Made by a program: the position numbers and the translations under genes | Assembly: GCA_965203835.1 (NCBI GenBank) | Contig: OZ241919.1 | Location: forward strand, 3,720,001-3,784,000 | Length of the DNA: 64,000 nucleotides | From: CBDCFV01 sp965203835 | GTDB taxonomy: Bacteria; Chloroflexota; Dehalococcoidia; Lucifugimonadales; UBA3495 | Direction: 5' to 3' | The notes under the pieces: generated by a model | The model's database searches: none | Seen by the model: the letters and a program-made list of their open reading frames with translations, nothing else | Told to the model about the DNA's origin: nothing | Shown here: positions 54,417 to 63,891 of the stretch, one piece after another | How positions within the stretch are numbered: position 1 is the stretch's first letter | How the letters are laid out: each line of letters starts with the position of its first letter

Positions 54417-54491
54417 GTGTTGGGGGATGATGCCGAAGGGATTCATTGCAGCCTCTTGATGGTTTCGTGCCCTTTGTGGGGTGGACAATGA
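54417..54491 (+). CDS. leader peptide ORF 1, coupled to LRR protein 2
   Basis: 24 codons from a GTG with a perfect AGGAGG 7 bases upstream: MLGDDAEGIHCSLLMVSCPL, then WGGQ and TGA that overlaps the ATG of the LRR gene (ATGA). A near-identical ORF in the same place precedes LRR protein 3. Because the LRR ATG itself lacks a good ribosome site, initiation by translational coupling is likely. Confidence 0.55.
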   Translation: MLGDDAEGIHCSLLMVSCPLWGGQ

Positions 54492-57298
54492 TTGGACGAT
54501 TTGCTGTTCCAATGGCTATTGTTTCATGCCTGATGCTGCTTGGCGGTTTAACGGTGGGGGTTGTTTGGGCCAGCGACCAAGTCTTGAGTACGCCAACTGC
54601 GGATGCGGTGAATACGCGGACGTCCGCGTCTGACCGGGCTGCCTTGGTGGCGCTATACAATGCGACGGGCGGCCCAAATTGGGAGAACAACACCAACTGG
54701 CTGAGCAACGCGGCTTTAGGTGACTGGTACGGGGTTGATACGGATAGCGGCGGCCGTGTTGTTGGGTTGAACCTTTCGAAGAATGGATTGAACGGAGATA
54801 TTCCCAACGAACTGGGCAATCTCACGAATCTCAATTGGCTGGACCTTAGCCAGAACCAATTGATTGGAGCTATACCTGATGCACTACCGAACATCCTCAA
54901 CCTGCAAAGCCTGAATCTCTCGTGGAACGCATTGAACGGAACGATTCCCAGTGAACTCGGAAATCTTAGCAACTTGCATCATTTGAATCTGGGAGCGAAC
55001 CAATTCGCAGGAGAGATACCGGCGGAACTGGGCAGGCTTGCCAACCTGCAATCGCTGGCCCTTTTCAGTAACCAGTTGAGCGGGGAAATACCATCGGAGT
55101 TAGGCGGGCTTGTCAACTTGGGCGAGCTGAGCCTTTCCCTTAACAAGCTGAGCGGGGAGATACCATCAGAACTGGGTGACCTTTCCGAGTTAGAGACACT
55201 TCGTCTCGATAATAATCAGTTGCTGGGAGATATACCACCGGATTTGAGCAAGCTCTCCAGCTTGAAGGATTTAGCCCTCAACGTTAACCAGTTGAACGGG
55301 GCTATACCTTCGGACTTGGGGCGTCTGTTTAATCTTACAAGCCTTTCATTACAAGAAAACCAGTTGGACGGTGCTATCCCGCCTGAATTGGGCAATCTCG
55401 TTAACCTGAGATCTCTGGGACTTGGCTCAAACCAATTGACCGGCGCTATACCCTCGGATTTGGGGCGTTTGTTCAATCTTACAGGCCTTTCATTACACGG
55501 AAACCAGTTGGACGGTGCTATCCCGCCTGAATTGGGTAATCTCGTTAACCTGATGTATCTGGACCTTGGCTCAAACCAATTGAGCGGGCCGATACCATCC
55601 GAACTGGGTAACCTCGTCAACCTAACATCAATTAACTTGGCATGGAACGATGGCAATCAGTTGACCGGACCTATCCCGCCGGAATTGGGGAATCTAGTTA
55701 ACCTGAGCAGACTCGACCTAGGCTCTAACCAGTTGAGCGGGACAATACCTCCCGAGCTGGGTAACCTTACGAAGCTGACTTCACTTAACCTGGGAGGGAA
55801 TACAGGCAATTTGTTAACCGGGCACATCCCGCCAGAACTGGGCAACCTCCTGAATCTGGAAACGTTAAACTTGGCTCGAAATCAGTTGAGCGGGGAGATA
55901 CCGGGGGAGTTGGGGAACCTGACCAACCTGACATCCCTGAACCTCGGCGAGAACCAGTTGAGCGGGGAGATACCGGGGGAGTTGGGCAATCTATCCAACC
56001 TGAGAAGCCTCTACCTCGCGTCCAACCGATTGTCAGGACCTATAGCACCGGAATTAGGCAGGCTCACTAACCTGGAATTGCTATATCTCAGATGGAACCA
56101 ATTGAGTGGAAATATACCACCTGGATTGGGCCGTCTACCCAAACTACGATTGCTCTACCTCGCCGGCAACCCATTGGAAGGGTGCATACCCCAAGGTCTC
56201 TCGGGTGTTTCCCGGAATGACTTTTTCTTGCTTGGGCTACAGTTCTGCAGCATCCCGAAAGCCCCCACCATCACCGCTCCCATGATTGGGGGACCGGGTT
56301 CGTTGACCGTGACCTGGACCGCTCCGTCTGCTGGGCCAAGTGTCCTCGCCTATGACTTACAATACATCCGCACCGATGCCGAGGACATTGCGGCCGCCAA
56401 CTGGACCCTGGTGGAGGACGTATGGACCGCCGGTTTCAGTCCTCTGGAATATGTTCTCACCGGTTTGGAAGCTCCCGCGCAATACGACGTTCAAATGCGG
56501 GCCGTCACCGCCACTGGGGATGGTCCTTGGTCCGAAACGGTCACCGGAAATCCATCAGCTTGGGGAGCTATCCGGTCTGTCTCCAGTGCTTACGTGGAAC
56601 CGGGAGATGGGGCGCAGGTCACTATCACTGCGACAGGATACGGTGAGTTTGCTCGTGTGGTTGAGACACTGCCGCCCAGCTTCAGCTATGTAAGTTCTGA
56701 CTTGGACGACGACGCGGTCACGGTCATCGGTCAGAAAGTTGTACTCCTTCTATCCGGGGAGAAAAAATTCACTTATACAGTAGCGGCGTCCACGGTAGGA
56801 TGGGGGTACCGGTTTATCGGCTATATAACGAACTACCACGGATTGCGGCATCAGGTTGGCGGCGCGTCCAGAATAAGGATCCAGGCTGCGCCAGCCGTGT
56901 ATGCGGTCCGCAACACATCGAGCTTGATAAGACCAAACGCGCCGATACCGGTGGTGGTAACATTCAGCAAACCGGTGTTCAGATTCACCGTCGAAGACAT
57001 TGACGCGGCGAACGGAGCTGTAAGCAACTTTGCCGGCAGCGGCGCGGTCTACACTTTCGATGTGACGCCCAACGCCATCGGCGAGGTGACGGTGGATATT
57101 GTCGTTGGGGCGGCAGTGGACGATGAGGGCAACGGCAACATGGCGTCCCCGCAGTTGTTGTTGGGTATTCCGTATGACGACAATCACGACGGCAGGATCA
57201 GCAAGGATGAGGCCATTGCGGCCGTGGTTGATTACTTCGCCAGGCGCATTACCAAGGAACAGGCGATAGCGGTTATTATTCTGTATTTCTCCGGTTAG
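54488..57298 (+). CDS. secreted LRR protein 2 with FN3, Ig-like domain and EF-hand tail
   Basis: 936 aa from ATG 54488, selected because it starts a signal peptide (MIGRFAVPMAIVSCLMLLGG); the longer frame begins at a TTG in the leader ORF. LRRNT (LYNATGGPNWENNTNWLSNA), about 22 LRRs including two with 3-4 residue insertions, cap GCIPQGL...LQFC, a fibronectin type III domain (GGPGSLTVTWTAPSAGPSVL...YDVQMRAVTATGDGPWSETV), a conserved unknown module (TLPPSFSYVSSDLDDDAVTV), a Big_12-like domain and the EF-hand tail (DDNHDGRISKDEA). The same layout, without FN3, is in protein 1. Confidence 0.85.
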   Translation: MIGRFAVPMAIVSCLMLLGGLTVGVVWASDQVLSTPTADAVNTRTSASDRAALVALYNATGGPNWENNTNWLSNAALGDWYGVDTDSGGRVVGLNLSKNGLNGDIPNELGNLTNLNWLDLSQNQLIGAIPDALPNILNLQSLNLSWNALNGTIPSELGNLSNLHHLNLGANQFAGEIPAELGRLANLQSLALFSNQLSGEIPSELGGLVNLGELSLSLNKLSGEIPSELGDLSELETLRLDNNQLLGDIPPDLSKLSSLKDLALNVNQLNGAIPSDLGRLFNLTSLSLQENQLDGAIPPELGNLVNLRSLGLGSNQLTGAIPSDLGRLFNLTGLSLHGNQLDGAIPPELGNLVNLMYLDLGSNQLSGPIPSELGNLVNLTSINLAWNDGNQLTGPIPPELGNLVNLSRLDLGSNQLSGTIPPELGNLTKLTSLNLGGNTGNLLTGHIPPELGNLLNLETLNLARNQLSGEIPGELGNLTNLTSLNLGENQLSGEIPGELGNLSNLRSLYLASNRLSGPIAPELGRLTNLELLYLRWNQLSGNIPPGLGRLPKLRLLYLAGNPLEGCIPQGLSGVSRNDFFLLGLQFCSIPKAPTITAPMIGGPGSLTVTWTAPSAGPSVLAYDLQYIRTDAEDIAAANWTLVEDVWTAGFSPLEYVLTGLEAPAQYDVQMRAVTATGDGPWSETVTGNPSAWGAIRSVSSAYVEPGDGAQVTITATGYGEFARVVETLPPSFSYVSSDLDDDAVTVIGQKVVLLLSGEKKFTYTVAASTVGWGYRFIGYITNYHGLRHQVGGASRIRIQAAPAVYAVRNTSSLIRPNAPIPVVVTFSKPVFRFTVEDIDAANGAVSNFAGSGAVYTFDVTPNAIGEVTVDIVVGAAVDDEGNGNMASPQLLLGIPYDDNHDGRISKDEAIAAVVDYFARRITKEQAIAVIILYFSG

Positions 57299-57332
57299 CT
57301 TCCTGAGAGTTTTGGCCGCAGGAGGAAACACA

Positions 57333-57404
57333 GTGTTGGGGGATGATGCCGAAGGGATTCATTGCGGCCTCTTGATGGTTTCGTGCCCTTCGCGGGGTGG
57401 ATAA
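57333..57404 (+). CDS. leader peptide ORF 2, coupled to LRR protein 3
   Basis: 23 codons from GTG with AGGAGG 7 bases upstream; stop TAA abuts the LRR start (TAATG, one shared base). It differs from leader 1 only at a few positions near the end (CGLLMVSCPSRGG), while stop and overlap type changed. Conservation of frame and ribosome site in both copies supports expression, although the spacer as a whole is also duplicated. Confidence 0.55.
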   Translation: MLGDDAEGIHCGLLMVSCPSRGG

Positions 57405-60400
57405 TGATTGGACGATTTGCCATTCCGATGGCCCTTGTTTCATGCCTGATGCTGTTCGGCGGTTTAATGGCGGGGGTTGTTTCGCCCAGCGACCAAGCCT
57501 TGAGTACGCCAACCGCGGATGCGGTGAATACGCAGACGTCCGCATCTGACCGGGCCGCCTTGGTGGCGCTATACAACGCAACGGACGGCCCGAATTGGAA
57601 GAACAACACCAACTGGTTGAGTAGTGCGGCTTTAGGAGAGTGGTACGGGGTTTTCACGGATAGTGGCGGGCGTGTTGTTGGACTGAGTCTCTATGGCAAC
57701 TGGTTGAGTGGTGCCATACCGACGGAGATGGGCAACCTTACCAACCTGACAGAGCTGCACCTTGACTACAACCAGTTGACCGGGGGCATACCGATGGAGA
57801 TGGGCAACCTTACCAACCTGACAGAGCTGCACCTTGACTACAACCAGTTGACCGGGGGCATACCGGTGGAGATGGGCAACCTTACCAACCTGACAGAGCT
57901 GCACCTCGACCGAAACCAGTTGACCGAGACCATACCGCCGGAGTTGGGCAACCTTGCCAACCTGACATCTCTGGATCTCCAAGGGAACCAGTTGACCGGG
58001 ACCATACCAGGGGAGTTGGGCAGCCTTATCAGCCTGGAATTGCTGTACCTCGACGGGAACCAGTTGACCGGGACCATACCGGCGGAGTTGGGCAGCCTTA
58101 CCAGCCTGAAAGGGCTGTATCTCCGGAGGAACCAGTTGACCGGGACCATACCGGCGGAGTTGGGCAACCTTGCCAACCTGATAGATCTGGATCTCCAAGG
58201 GAACCAGTTGACCGGGACCATACCAGCGGAGTTGGGCAGCCTTATCAGCCTGGAATTGCTGTACCTCGACGGGAACCAGTTGATAGGGGGCATACCGCCA
58301 GAGTTGGGTAACCTCGCCAACCTGCAATGGTTGTACCTTTCCAGTAACCAGTTGGAAGGTTGCATACCCTGGAGGTTGGTAGGTGTAGAGAACAATGACC
58401 TTGGCAAGCTTGGGCTGCCTTTCTGCCCTGTGCCCGGCGACCCAACAGGCAATGTGGTGACGGGAGTGATGGTAGAAGCGGTGCCGAACTCGCCTAACAC
58501 GGTCGCCAAGTGGGTAGTGCAGTTCCAGAACGGGACTATCAGGGATATGGACCATGCCCAGACAGATGGCGGCAACACCATAAACACCAACGAAGAGAAC
58601 AACATTCTGAACGGCGGCACGGGCGAGGACGTCATAATGATCGAATTTGAGGACGACGTACAGTTTCCCGAGGCCGTCAGCCCCAACGATGTGGTGATAA
58701 CTACCAACATAGTGTGGGACGGCCAGGCGGTGGAACGCACGGTGGTAGCCAATCCGTTGGGCGTGGACATAATCAAAGTAGCTGAGTTCGCCGGATACGC
58801 TCAACGGGTCGACAAACCGCCGGACGAAACCCTGGTGACGCTGGAAATTCCGGACATGGAACCCGCCACCGACAGGCCCGGGACCCAAGGCATCGCCCCG
58901 GGCGCACCCGTTACGGTGACGTTCCGGCAGACCGCCGGGATAAAGAACCCCACCGAGTCCAAACCGGACGAGGTATACCAAGCGGAGAGGGCTGCGGCGG
59001 TGGACGCGAACGGGAACTTCGATGCCTCGCTGCTCAAGCCGCTTTCCGGTTACAAGGTGCAAGTAGCCACCAGCAACAATGGTTACTTTGTAGCGGCCGC
59101 CCTCGGCAACAGGGCAGTGATACCCAGACGCTTGGTGTTGAGCGACATGGACGGTCCGCGGGGCAGCAGCATCGTAGTGGTAGGACTGGGATTTCGGAAC
59201 TCCATCACCGCCACTGTCTGGAACGACAAGAACCAGAATGGGGCGAGGGACAGCGGGGAAATCGATCTCGCAAGCGCCTTGATTACCGGGTCGGACGATT
59301 TCACCTCGACCATCACCATCGACAACCCTCCCTTCAGTTCCGACTTGAACACCAACGGAATCAATGCGGTGGACGGGCGCAACCGGACCATCATTCCGGG
59401 CCGGCGGTACATGGGGGCGATCTCCGGCTTCACTGCCACGGAAAGCATCCCCAAGTACCTGCTGGAGTCCTCCATCAAGGTAACTCCCGGCGCGGCAGCA
59501 GTCGGCGACAGGGTGCAGGTGACAGCGCGGGACTTTGTTCCCGGGGGTAATATCGCCCATGCACAGATCAGCATAAGCGGTGTGCCAGTTACAGATTATG
59601 AGGCCACTGTAGTTAGTAGTACGGGGGCCGCGATCTTTGAGATGACCATTCCCAACGGAGTCGCCTCCGGCACTCAGGAACTGGTAATCAAAGACGGTTA
59701 TAACGCGCCTTTCAACCCGTCCCATGACATTGTCAACACCGAAGGCGCTCGCTTCAATATGGTCATAACCGGGGCCAAGTTGTCCGTCACTCCCAGCACG
59801 GGACTGGCGCCGAACCAGACTGTTACCCTGGTCGGCCGGGGTTTCTCCACCGGCGGAGCCGCTCGAATCAACGTCACTGGCAGTGAGGCCTCCATCAGCG
59901 GCGACGACACCGACCTGGGACCGCGCAGCGAGAAATTTAACGAAGGCAACCCTATCGAAGTCGACAACGCCGGCAACTGGGCTTCCTCATTCATAATACC
60001 AGTCACCGATGTCACCACCACACCGGGCAACCATGAACTGAGCATTACCGACACCGGAGGGCGGAGCGGCTTAGTAGTCCTTAACATGGTCGAGCGGCAA
60101 TTTGGATTGGAACCCATATCCGGCAGAGTTGGCTCCAGGGTTGACTTCAAGGGAGTCGGCTTCCCGGTAGACAACCCGGCCAATGGCGCCGACACCACGG
60201 TTACCGTGGAAATCCTTTATTCGATCATTGGCTCAGACCCCAAGACCGTGGCAACCGTTACCCCTGACGGTTCGGGCAACATTCGCGGCTGGTTCACTGT
60301 GCCCCTGGAGGCCGGGATACCCTCGACCAACGCCGTGCGGGCGGAGTTTGAAATCCCCGGCACCGGCGTAACCGTAACCACCAGCGCGGTCCACCAAGTG

Positions 60401-61837
60401 CCGAGGGCCGGCATAACCCTAGACAAAGAGGAAGGCCCGGCGGGAACCGTGGTGACCATCACCGGTGGAGGATTCAAGAGGTACACCACCGTGAGCGAGA
60501 TCAACTTCGGTGCCCTGGACGTCAGGTCCGGCGTTGACCTCTCCACGGACGGCGAGGGAGCGTTCAAGACCTCCTTCGTGGTGCCCGTCAGCCACACAGG
60601 GCCCCAAGCAGTTACGGTGAGGGTGGGCCAGACCATAGCCAGCGCGACCTTTACGGTGACAGCGGACCCAATATTGCCAAGCGCCCCCGTTATCAGCACT
60701 CCAATTACTGCGGGAGACCGTTCGTTGACCGTGACCTGGCGCGCTCCCGTTAAGACAAGCGGTTTGATCATCACCGCTTATGATTTGCGCTACATTCCCA
60801 CCGATGCCGACAAGACGGTGGAGGCCAACTGGACCGTGGTGGAGGATGTGTGGACTATTGGTTTCAATCCTCTGGAGTATGTCATCGCGGGCTTGGTCCC
60901 AAGGGTGCAATACGATGTCCAGTTGCGGGCGGTGAACGCCGCCGGAAGCGGTCCCTGGTCCGCCGCGTCCACGGGAACTCCGTCAAAGTGGGGGGCCATG
61001 CGATCTTTGTCTGAAGTATACGTGGGACCGGGAGTCGAGGTGATGGTTACCGTCGCCGCAACTGGATACGGCCTTTTTGGTCATGTGGCGGAGACATTGC
61101 CTCCGGGATTCAGTTATAAAGGGTCCGACCTGAACGAGGATGCGGTTATAGTCTCTGGCCAGAAGGTCATATTTTTCCTACTCCGAGGAGAGGAAAAGTT
61201 TACTTACACTGTGACCGCCCCCGGAGCGGCGCGACAGCTCCCGCCCACGCCGACCCCTACACCGAGTTCCAGAGCAGCGCGGCAGCCCCCGCCCCCGCCG
61301 ACTCCCGAGCCCCGCCCCCGCCGTCGCCGACCGGGGGAGTACTCCTTCTCCGGCGGTTTGGTGAACGAGAACGGACTGCAACAAACGGTAGGCGGGGCTT
61401 CCAGCATAAGAGTCGGGGTTGGGCCCTTGGTGTATGCGATCAACGACGCGGCAACCCCCGTGAGACCCGGCTCGCCCATTCCCGTGACGGCCACATTCAG
61501 CGAACCGGTATTCGGCTTTGTCGCCGAAGACATCATCGTGGAGAACGGCACCGTCAGCAACTTCACCATCGCTGCCGCCGAAGCAGTTTATACTTTCGAC
61601 GTAACTCCGAACGTCATTGGGGAGGTAGTGGTGGATATCGGCGCCGGGGTGGCGACGGACGCTAATGGCGACCCCAACACCGTAGCCACGACGTTGCCGC
61701 TGGGCATTCCTTACGACGACGACCACGACGGTGAGATCGACAAGGACGAGGCCATTGCGGCTGTGGTTGATTACTTCGCCGGGCGCATTACCAAAGAACA
61801 GGCCATAGCAGTTGTTATTCTGTATTTCTCCCGGTAA
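57404..61837 (+). CDS. giant secreted LRR protein 3 with IPT/TIG-like and FN3 domains
   Basis: 1,477 aa from ATG 57404 at the signal peptide (MIGRFAIPMALVSCLMLFGG). LRRNT, then about 10 LRRs with almost identical 72-base repeats (EMGNLTNLTELHLDYNQLTG), cap GCIPWRL...LPFC. A long middle region (about 350-1105) contains several beta-rich repeats of IPT/TIG type (for example GPRGSSIVVVGLGF, LAPNQTVTLVGRGFSTGG, EGPAGTVVTITGGGF). Then FN3 (RSLTVTWRAPVKTSGLIITA), the TLPPGFSYKGSDLNEDAVIV module, a Pro-rich linker (PPTPTPTPSSRAARQPPPPP), Big_12 and the EF-hand tail (DDDHDGEIDKDEA). Likely a large cell-surface adhesin or binding protein; unknown ligand. Confidence 0.85.
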   Translation: MIGRFAIPMALVSCLMLFGGLMAGVVSPSDQALSTPTADAVNTQTSASDRAALVALYNATDGPNWKNNTNWLSSAALGEWYGVFTDSGGRVVGLSLYGNWLSGAIPTEMGNLTNLTELHLDYNQLTGGIPMEMGNLTNLTELHLDYNQLTGGIPVEMGNLTNLTELHLDRNQLTETIPPELGNLANLTSLDLQGNQLTGTIPGELGSLISLELLYLDGNQLTGTIPAELGSLTSLKGLYLRRNQLTGTIPAELGNLANLIDLDLQGNQLTGTIPAELGSLISLELLYLDGNQLIGGIPPELGNLANLQWLYLSSNQLEGCIPWRLVGVENNDLGKLGLPFCPVPGDPTGNVVTGVMVEAVPNSPNTVAKWVVQFQNGTIRDMDHAQTDGGNTINTNEENNILNGGTGEDVIMIEFEDDVQFPEAVSPNDVVITTNIVWDGQAVERTVVANPLGVDIIKVAEFAGYAQRVDKPPDETLVTLEIPDMEPATDRPGTQGIAPGAPVTVTFRQTAGIKNPTESKPDEVYQAERAAAVDANGNFDASLLKPLSGYKVQVATSNNGYFVAAALGNRAVIPRRLVLSDMDGPRGSSIVVVGLGFRNSITATVWNDKNQNGARDSGEIDLASALITGSDDFTSTITIDNPPFSSDLNTNGINAVDGRNRTIIPGRRYMGAISGFTATESIPKYLLESSIKVTPGAAAVGDRVQVTARDFVPGGNIAHAQISISGVPVTDYEATVVSSTGAAIFEMTIPNGVASGTQELVIKDGYNAPFNPSHDIVNTEGARFNMVITGAKLSVTPSTGLAPNQTVTLVGRGFSTGGAARINVTGSEASISGDDTDLGPRSEKFNEGNPIEVDNAGNWASSFIIPVTDVTTTPGNHELSITDTGGRSGLVVLNMVERQFGLEPISGRVGSRVDFKGVGFPVDNPANGADTTVTVEILYSIIGSDPKTVATVTPDGSGNIRGWFTVPLEAGIPSTNAVRAEFEIPGTGVTVTTSAVHQVPRAGITLDKEEGPAGTVVTITGGGFKRYTTVSEINFGALDVRSGVDLSTDGEGAFKTSFVVPVSHTGPQAVTVRVGQTIASATFTVTADPILPSAPVISTPITAGDRSLTVTWRAPVKTSGLIITAYDLRYIPTDADKTVEANWTVVEDVWTIGFNPLEYVIAGLVPRVQYDVQLRAVNAAGSGPWSAASTGTPSKWGAMRSLSEVYVGPGVEVMVTVAATGYGLFGHVAETLPPGFSYKGSDLNEDAVIVSGQKVIFFLLRGEEKFTYTVTAPGAARQLPPTPTPTPSSRAARQPPPPPTPEPRPRRRRPGEYSFSGGLVNENGLQQTVGGASSIRVGVGPLVYAINDAATPVRPGSPIPVTATFSEPVFGFVAEDIIVENGTVSNFTIAAAEAVYTFDVTPNVIGEVVVDIGAGVATDANGDPNTVATTLPLGIPYDDDHDGEIDKDEAIAAVVDYFAGRITKEQAIAVVILYFSR

Positions 61838-62103
61838 GTGGTAAGCTGGGTTGTAAATCGTTCTACATTCTTAGTACTACGGTCGCAGATAGTCGCTCAG
61901 GGTGTCGGATACTCCTGAAATCACAACCTTTGGCTACGACCAACGTCTCCGGTCCCAATAAATTACTCTGAATTTGAGGCCGAAAGTAAGGGACCAGCGT
62001 TTAGTGCGACTGTAGTGCTAAGTCTATCGTCGCCACAAAGTGGTACTAAAAGTGGTAACGGTTACCGTATTTTTTGAAAGCTGTAGCTAAAAGAGGGGTT
62101 TAT
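61838..62103. other. intergenic, no gene seen
   Basis: Contains GGTAACGGTTACC followed by GTATTTTTT at about 62055-62078, a short palindrome plus T-run that may be a weak terminator for the LRR operon. Confidence 0.35.
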
Positions 62104-62178
62104 TGGCTCCCGAGGCAGGATTCGAACCTGCGACCTAGCGGTTAACAGCCGCCCGCTCTACCGCTGAGCTACTCGGGA
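62104..62178 (-). tRNA. tRNA-Asn (GTT), CCA encoded
   Basis: Reverse strand: acceptor TCCCGAG/CTCGGGA, D-arm AGCTCAGCGGTAGAGC, anticodon arm GGCTGTTAACC with GTT, T-arm GCAGGTTCGAATCCTGC and encoded CCA. All four arms pair. Anticodon GTT reads AAC/AAT (Asn). Confidence 0.95.
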
Positions 62179-62339
62179 TCGTGCTTGGACGAAGAAAACC
62201 GTAAAACGGCTGAGTTGATTGTAGCATCTCGCGCCTTTCCGCTCAACTGGATGAAAAACCCTCAATTACCTTGGGCACCACCCTGATCACCACCCTGATC
62301 ACGAATCCATCCTGTGACCGTATCCGTATTCTTAACGGG

Positions 62340-62410
62340 AGAGGGAGTCCCCCTCTAATCGGCCGTTCCTTCTCCTGCCGTGCGGGCGTCTCACCCCCGG
62401 GACGCCCGCA
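62340..62410. repeat. two strong hairpins upstream of the tRNA
   Basis: AGAGGG (62340-62345) with CCCTCT (62351-62356), then TGCGGGCGTC (62381-62390) with GACGCCCGCA (62401-62410), a perfect 10-bp stem with a 10-base loop. No T-tract after either, so they may be processing sites, a small RNA or part of a regulator site. Confidence 0.45.
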
Positions 62411-62538
62411 GTTGCGTTTCCAGGGACCTTGCTGTTTTCCGGCTCATAGTGCTTCCGCCGCCGCCTCACCGCATCCCGGTCCATGTCCGTTCTTGACTCC
62501 CGTCTATACGGAAGGATTCAAACGCAGGCCTCCATATA

Positions 62539-62614
62539 CTTGAGTGTGGAATTATAAGTTTCATTGGTAATTACTATAAGTTTACTTGACATTATATGGT
62601 GAAATATCTATAGT
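62539..62614 (+). promoter_or_regulatory. promoter of dnaJ-hspR-clpB with HAIR-like half-site
   Basis: TTGACA (62586-62591), 17-base spacer, TATAGT (62609-62614), close to consensus. About 40 bases upstream is CTTGAGT (62539-62545), the left half of the HAIR operator bound by HspR, although the right half ACTCAAG is not recognisable. A direct repeat TATAAGTTT occurs at 62553 and 62575. HspR autoregulation of this operon is expected from the family. Confidence 0.6.
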
Positions 62615-62643
62615 AACTATCAGCAAATATGGAGCCGGTCGCG

Positions 62644-63519
62644 ATGCCTGATTATTACCGGACCCTCGAAGTTGGCAGGGAAGCCACCCACCAGGAAATT
62701 CGCCAAGCCTACAGGCGTTTGGCGAGGCAGTACCATCCCGATGTAAACAGCGGGGAAAAGGACGCCGAGGAAAAGTTCAAGGAGATAAACGAAGCCTACG
62801 GTGTGCTGTCCGACGCTGAAAAGCGCCGCTTGTATGACAAGTATGGGGATAATTGGGAACACTCGGAACAGATAGAAGAAGCCGCCAGGGCCCGCCAAGC
62901 CAGTGGGTTCACTTGGTCCACCCGTGACCGCGGCAACCCGTTCTCCGGCTTCTCCTTCTCCGAAACGGACCAGGACGGCCTCTTCGATGACCTGTTCGCT
63001 AACCTCCGGAGCGATCCCAGGCGGCCTCCGCCCACCGAACACTCCGTGGACATCACATTGGAGGAGGCGTACCTCGGCACATCGAGACGCTACAACCTCC
63101 CGGATGGCAGGAGAGTCGAGGTGAAAATCCCGCCCGGCGTGGACGACGGTTCAAGAGTCCATTTTTCTCCGGACGGCAGAGACCGCTACTTGGTTACTTC
63201 CATCCAGCCGCACCCAAGCTTCCGCAGGGAAGGGCGCGACCTGTTTATCGACGTCGATGTGCCCTTGGAAGACGCAGTGCTGGGCGGTGATGTGAACGTC
63301 CAATCGATAAACGGACGGCTGGCCCTGACCCTGCCGCCGGAAACCCAGAACGGGCGCCGGTTCCGGCTGGCCGGGCGCGGTATGCCGGTGTTGAACGATC
63401 CCGAAGTTAAAGGCGACCTTTACGCCACCGTGAAAGTGGTCCTGCCAACAAACCTGAGCCCGGAGGAACAGAATATATTCCGGCATCTCAAGGACCTCCG
63501 GGCCAATAAGGGGAAGTAG
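62644..63519 (+). CDS. DnaJ-family co-chaperone without zinc domain (CbpA type)
   Basis: 291 aa from ATG 62644 with GGAG 9 bases upstream (a 5-codon longer start at 62629 is possible but lacks a ribosome site). J-domain with YYRTLEVGREATHQEIRQAY and HPD at 31-33; a Gly/Phe-like linker with few Gly; then two beta C-terminal substrate-binding domains (ITLEEAYLGTSRRYNLPDG, PPGVDDGSRVHFS, GDVNVQSINGRLALTLPPET). No CxxCxGxG repeats, so it is the CbpA/DnaJ class B form that delivers substrates to DnaK. Followed after 2 bases by hspR. Confidence 0.85.
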   Translation: MPDYYRTLEVGREATHQEIRQAYRRLARQYHPDVNSGEKDAEEKFKEINEAYGVLSDAEKRRLYDKYGDNWEHSEQIEEAARARQASGFTWSTRDRGNPFSGFSFSETDQDGLFDDLFANLRSDPRRPPPTEHSVDITLEEAYLGTSRRYNLPDGRRVEVKIPPGVDDGSRVHFSPDGRDRYLVTSIQPHPSFRREGRDLFIDVDVPLEDAVLGGDVNVQSINGRLALTLPPETQNGRRFRLAGRGMPVLNDPEVKGDLYATVKVVLPTNLSPEEQNIFRHLKDLRANKGK

Positions 63520-63521
63520 AC

Positions 63522-63863
63522 ATGGCGACTGAACCGCAATCCCGCGACGACCCCTGTTTTGTCATCAGCGTCGCCGCCCGGATGGTCGGCGTACACGCAC
63601 AGACCCTTCGCTACTACGAGAGGGTCAACCTGATATGGCCTTCCCGTACTGTGGGAAGGCAACGGCTCTACTCCATAGCCGACATAGACCGGCTGCGGCG
63701 CATCAAGACCCTTACCGAAGACATGGGAGTCAACCTGGCCGGGGCGGAGGTGGCCCTGCGGTTGATGATGCGGATTGAGCAACTGGAGGCGGAAAACAAA
63801 CGGCTGACCGAAGAGTTGGGCCGCCTGCGGTCTCCGTCCGATGCCCAGGATAGCGTCCGCTAG
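63522..63863 (+). CDS. hspR: MerR-family heat-shock repressor HspR
   Basis: 113 aa. MerR winged helix: VISVAARMVGVHAQTLRYYE then RVNLIWPSRTVGRQRLYSIA and DIDRLRRIKTLTEDMGVNLA, followed by a leucine-rich coiled coil (MMRIEQLEAENKRLTEELGR) for dimerisation. No metal-binding cysteines, as expected for HspR. It typically represses chaperone operons through CTTGAGT-type sites; its location directly between dnaJ and clpB is the standard regulator position. Confidence 0.85.
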   Translation: MATEPQSRDDPCFVISVAARMVGVHAQTLRYYERVNLIWPSRTVGRQRLYSIADIDRLRRIKTLTEDMGVNLAGAEVALRLMMRIEQLEAENKRLTEELGRLRSPSDAQDSVR

Positions 63864-63891
63864 GCGGACAATGGACCCCGGAGGTGCATTC

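Noticed and set aside
57700..58330. CRISPR array, because of regular near-identical repeats
   Set aside because: The 72-base period is in-frame LRR coding sequence without unique spacers; no other regularly spaced repeat is in the window.
57632..59725. 697-codon reverse-strand frame with repeated QLVPVEVQ pattern
   Set aside because: Its periodicity mirrors the LRR repeats on the plus strand; antisense artefact.
62104..62178. tRNA-Asn as an integration site for the island
   Set aside because: No integrase gene and no repeat of the tRNA 3' end were seen in the window.
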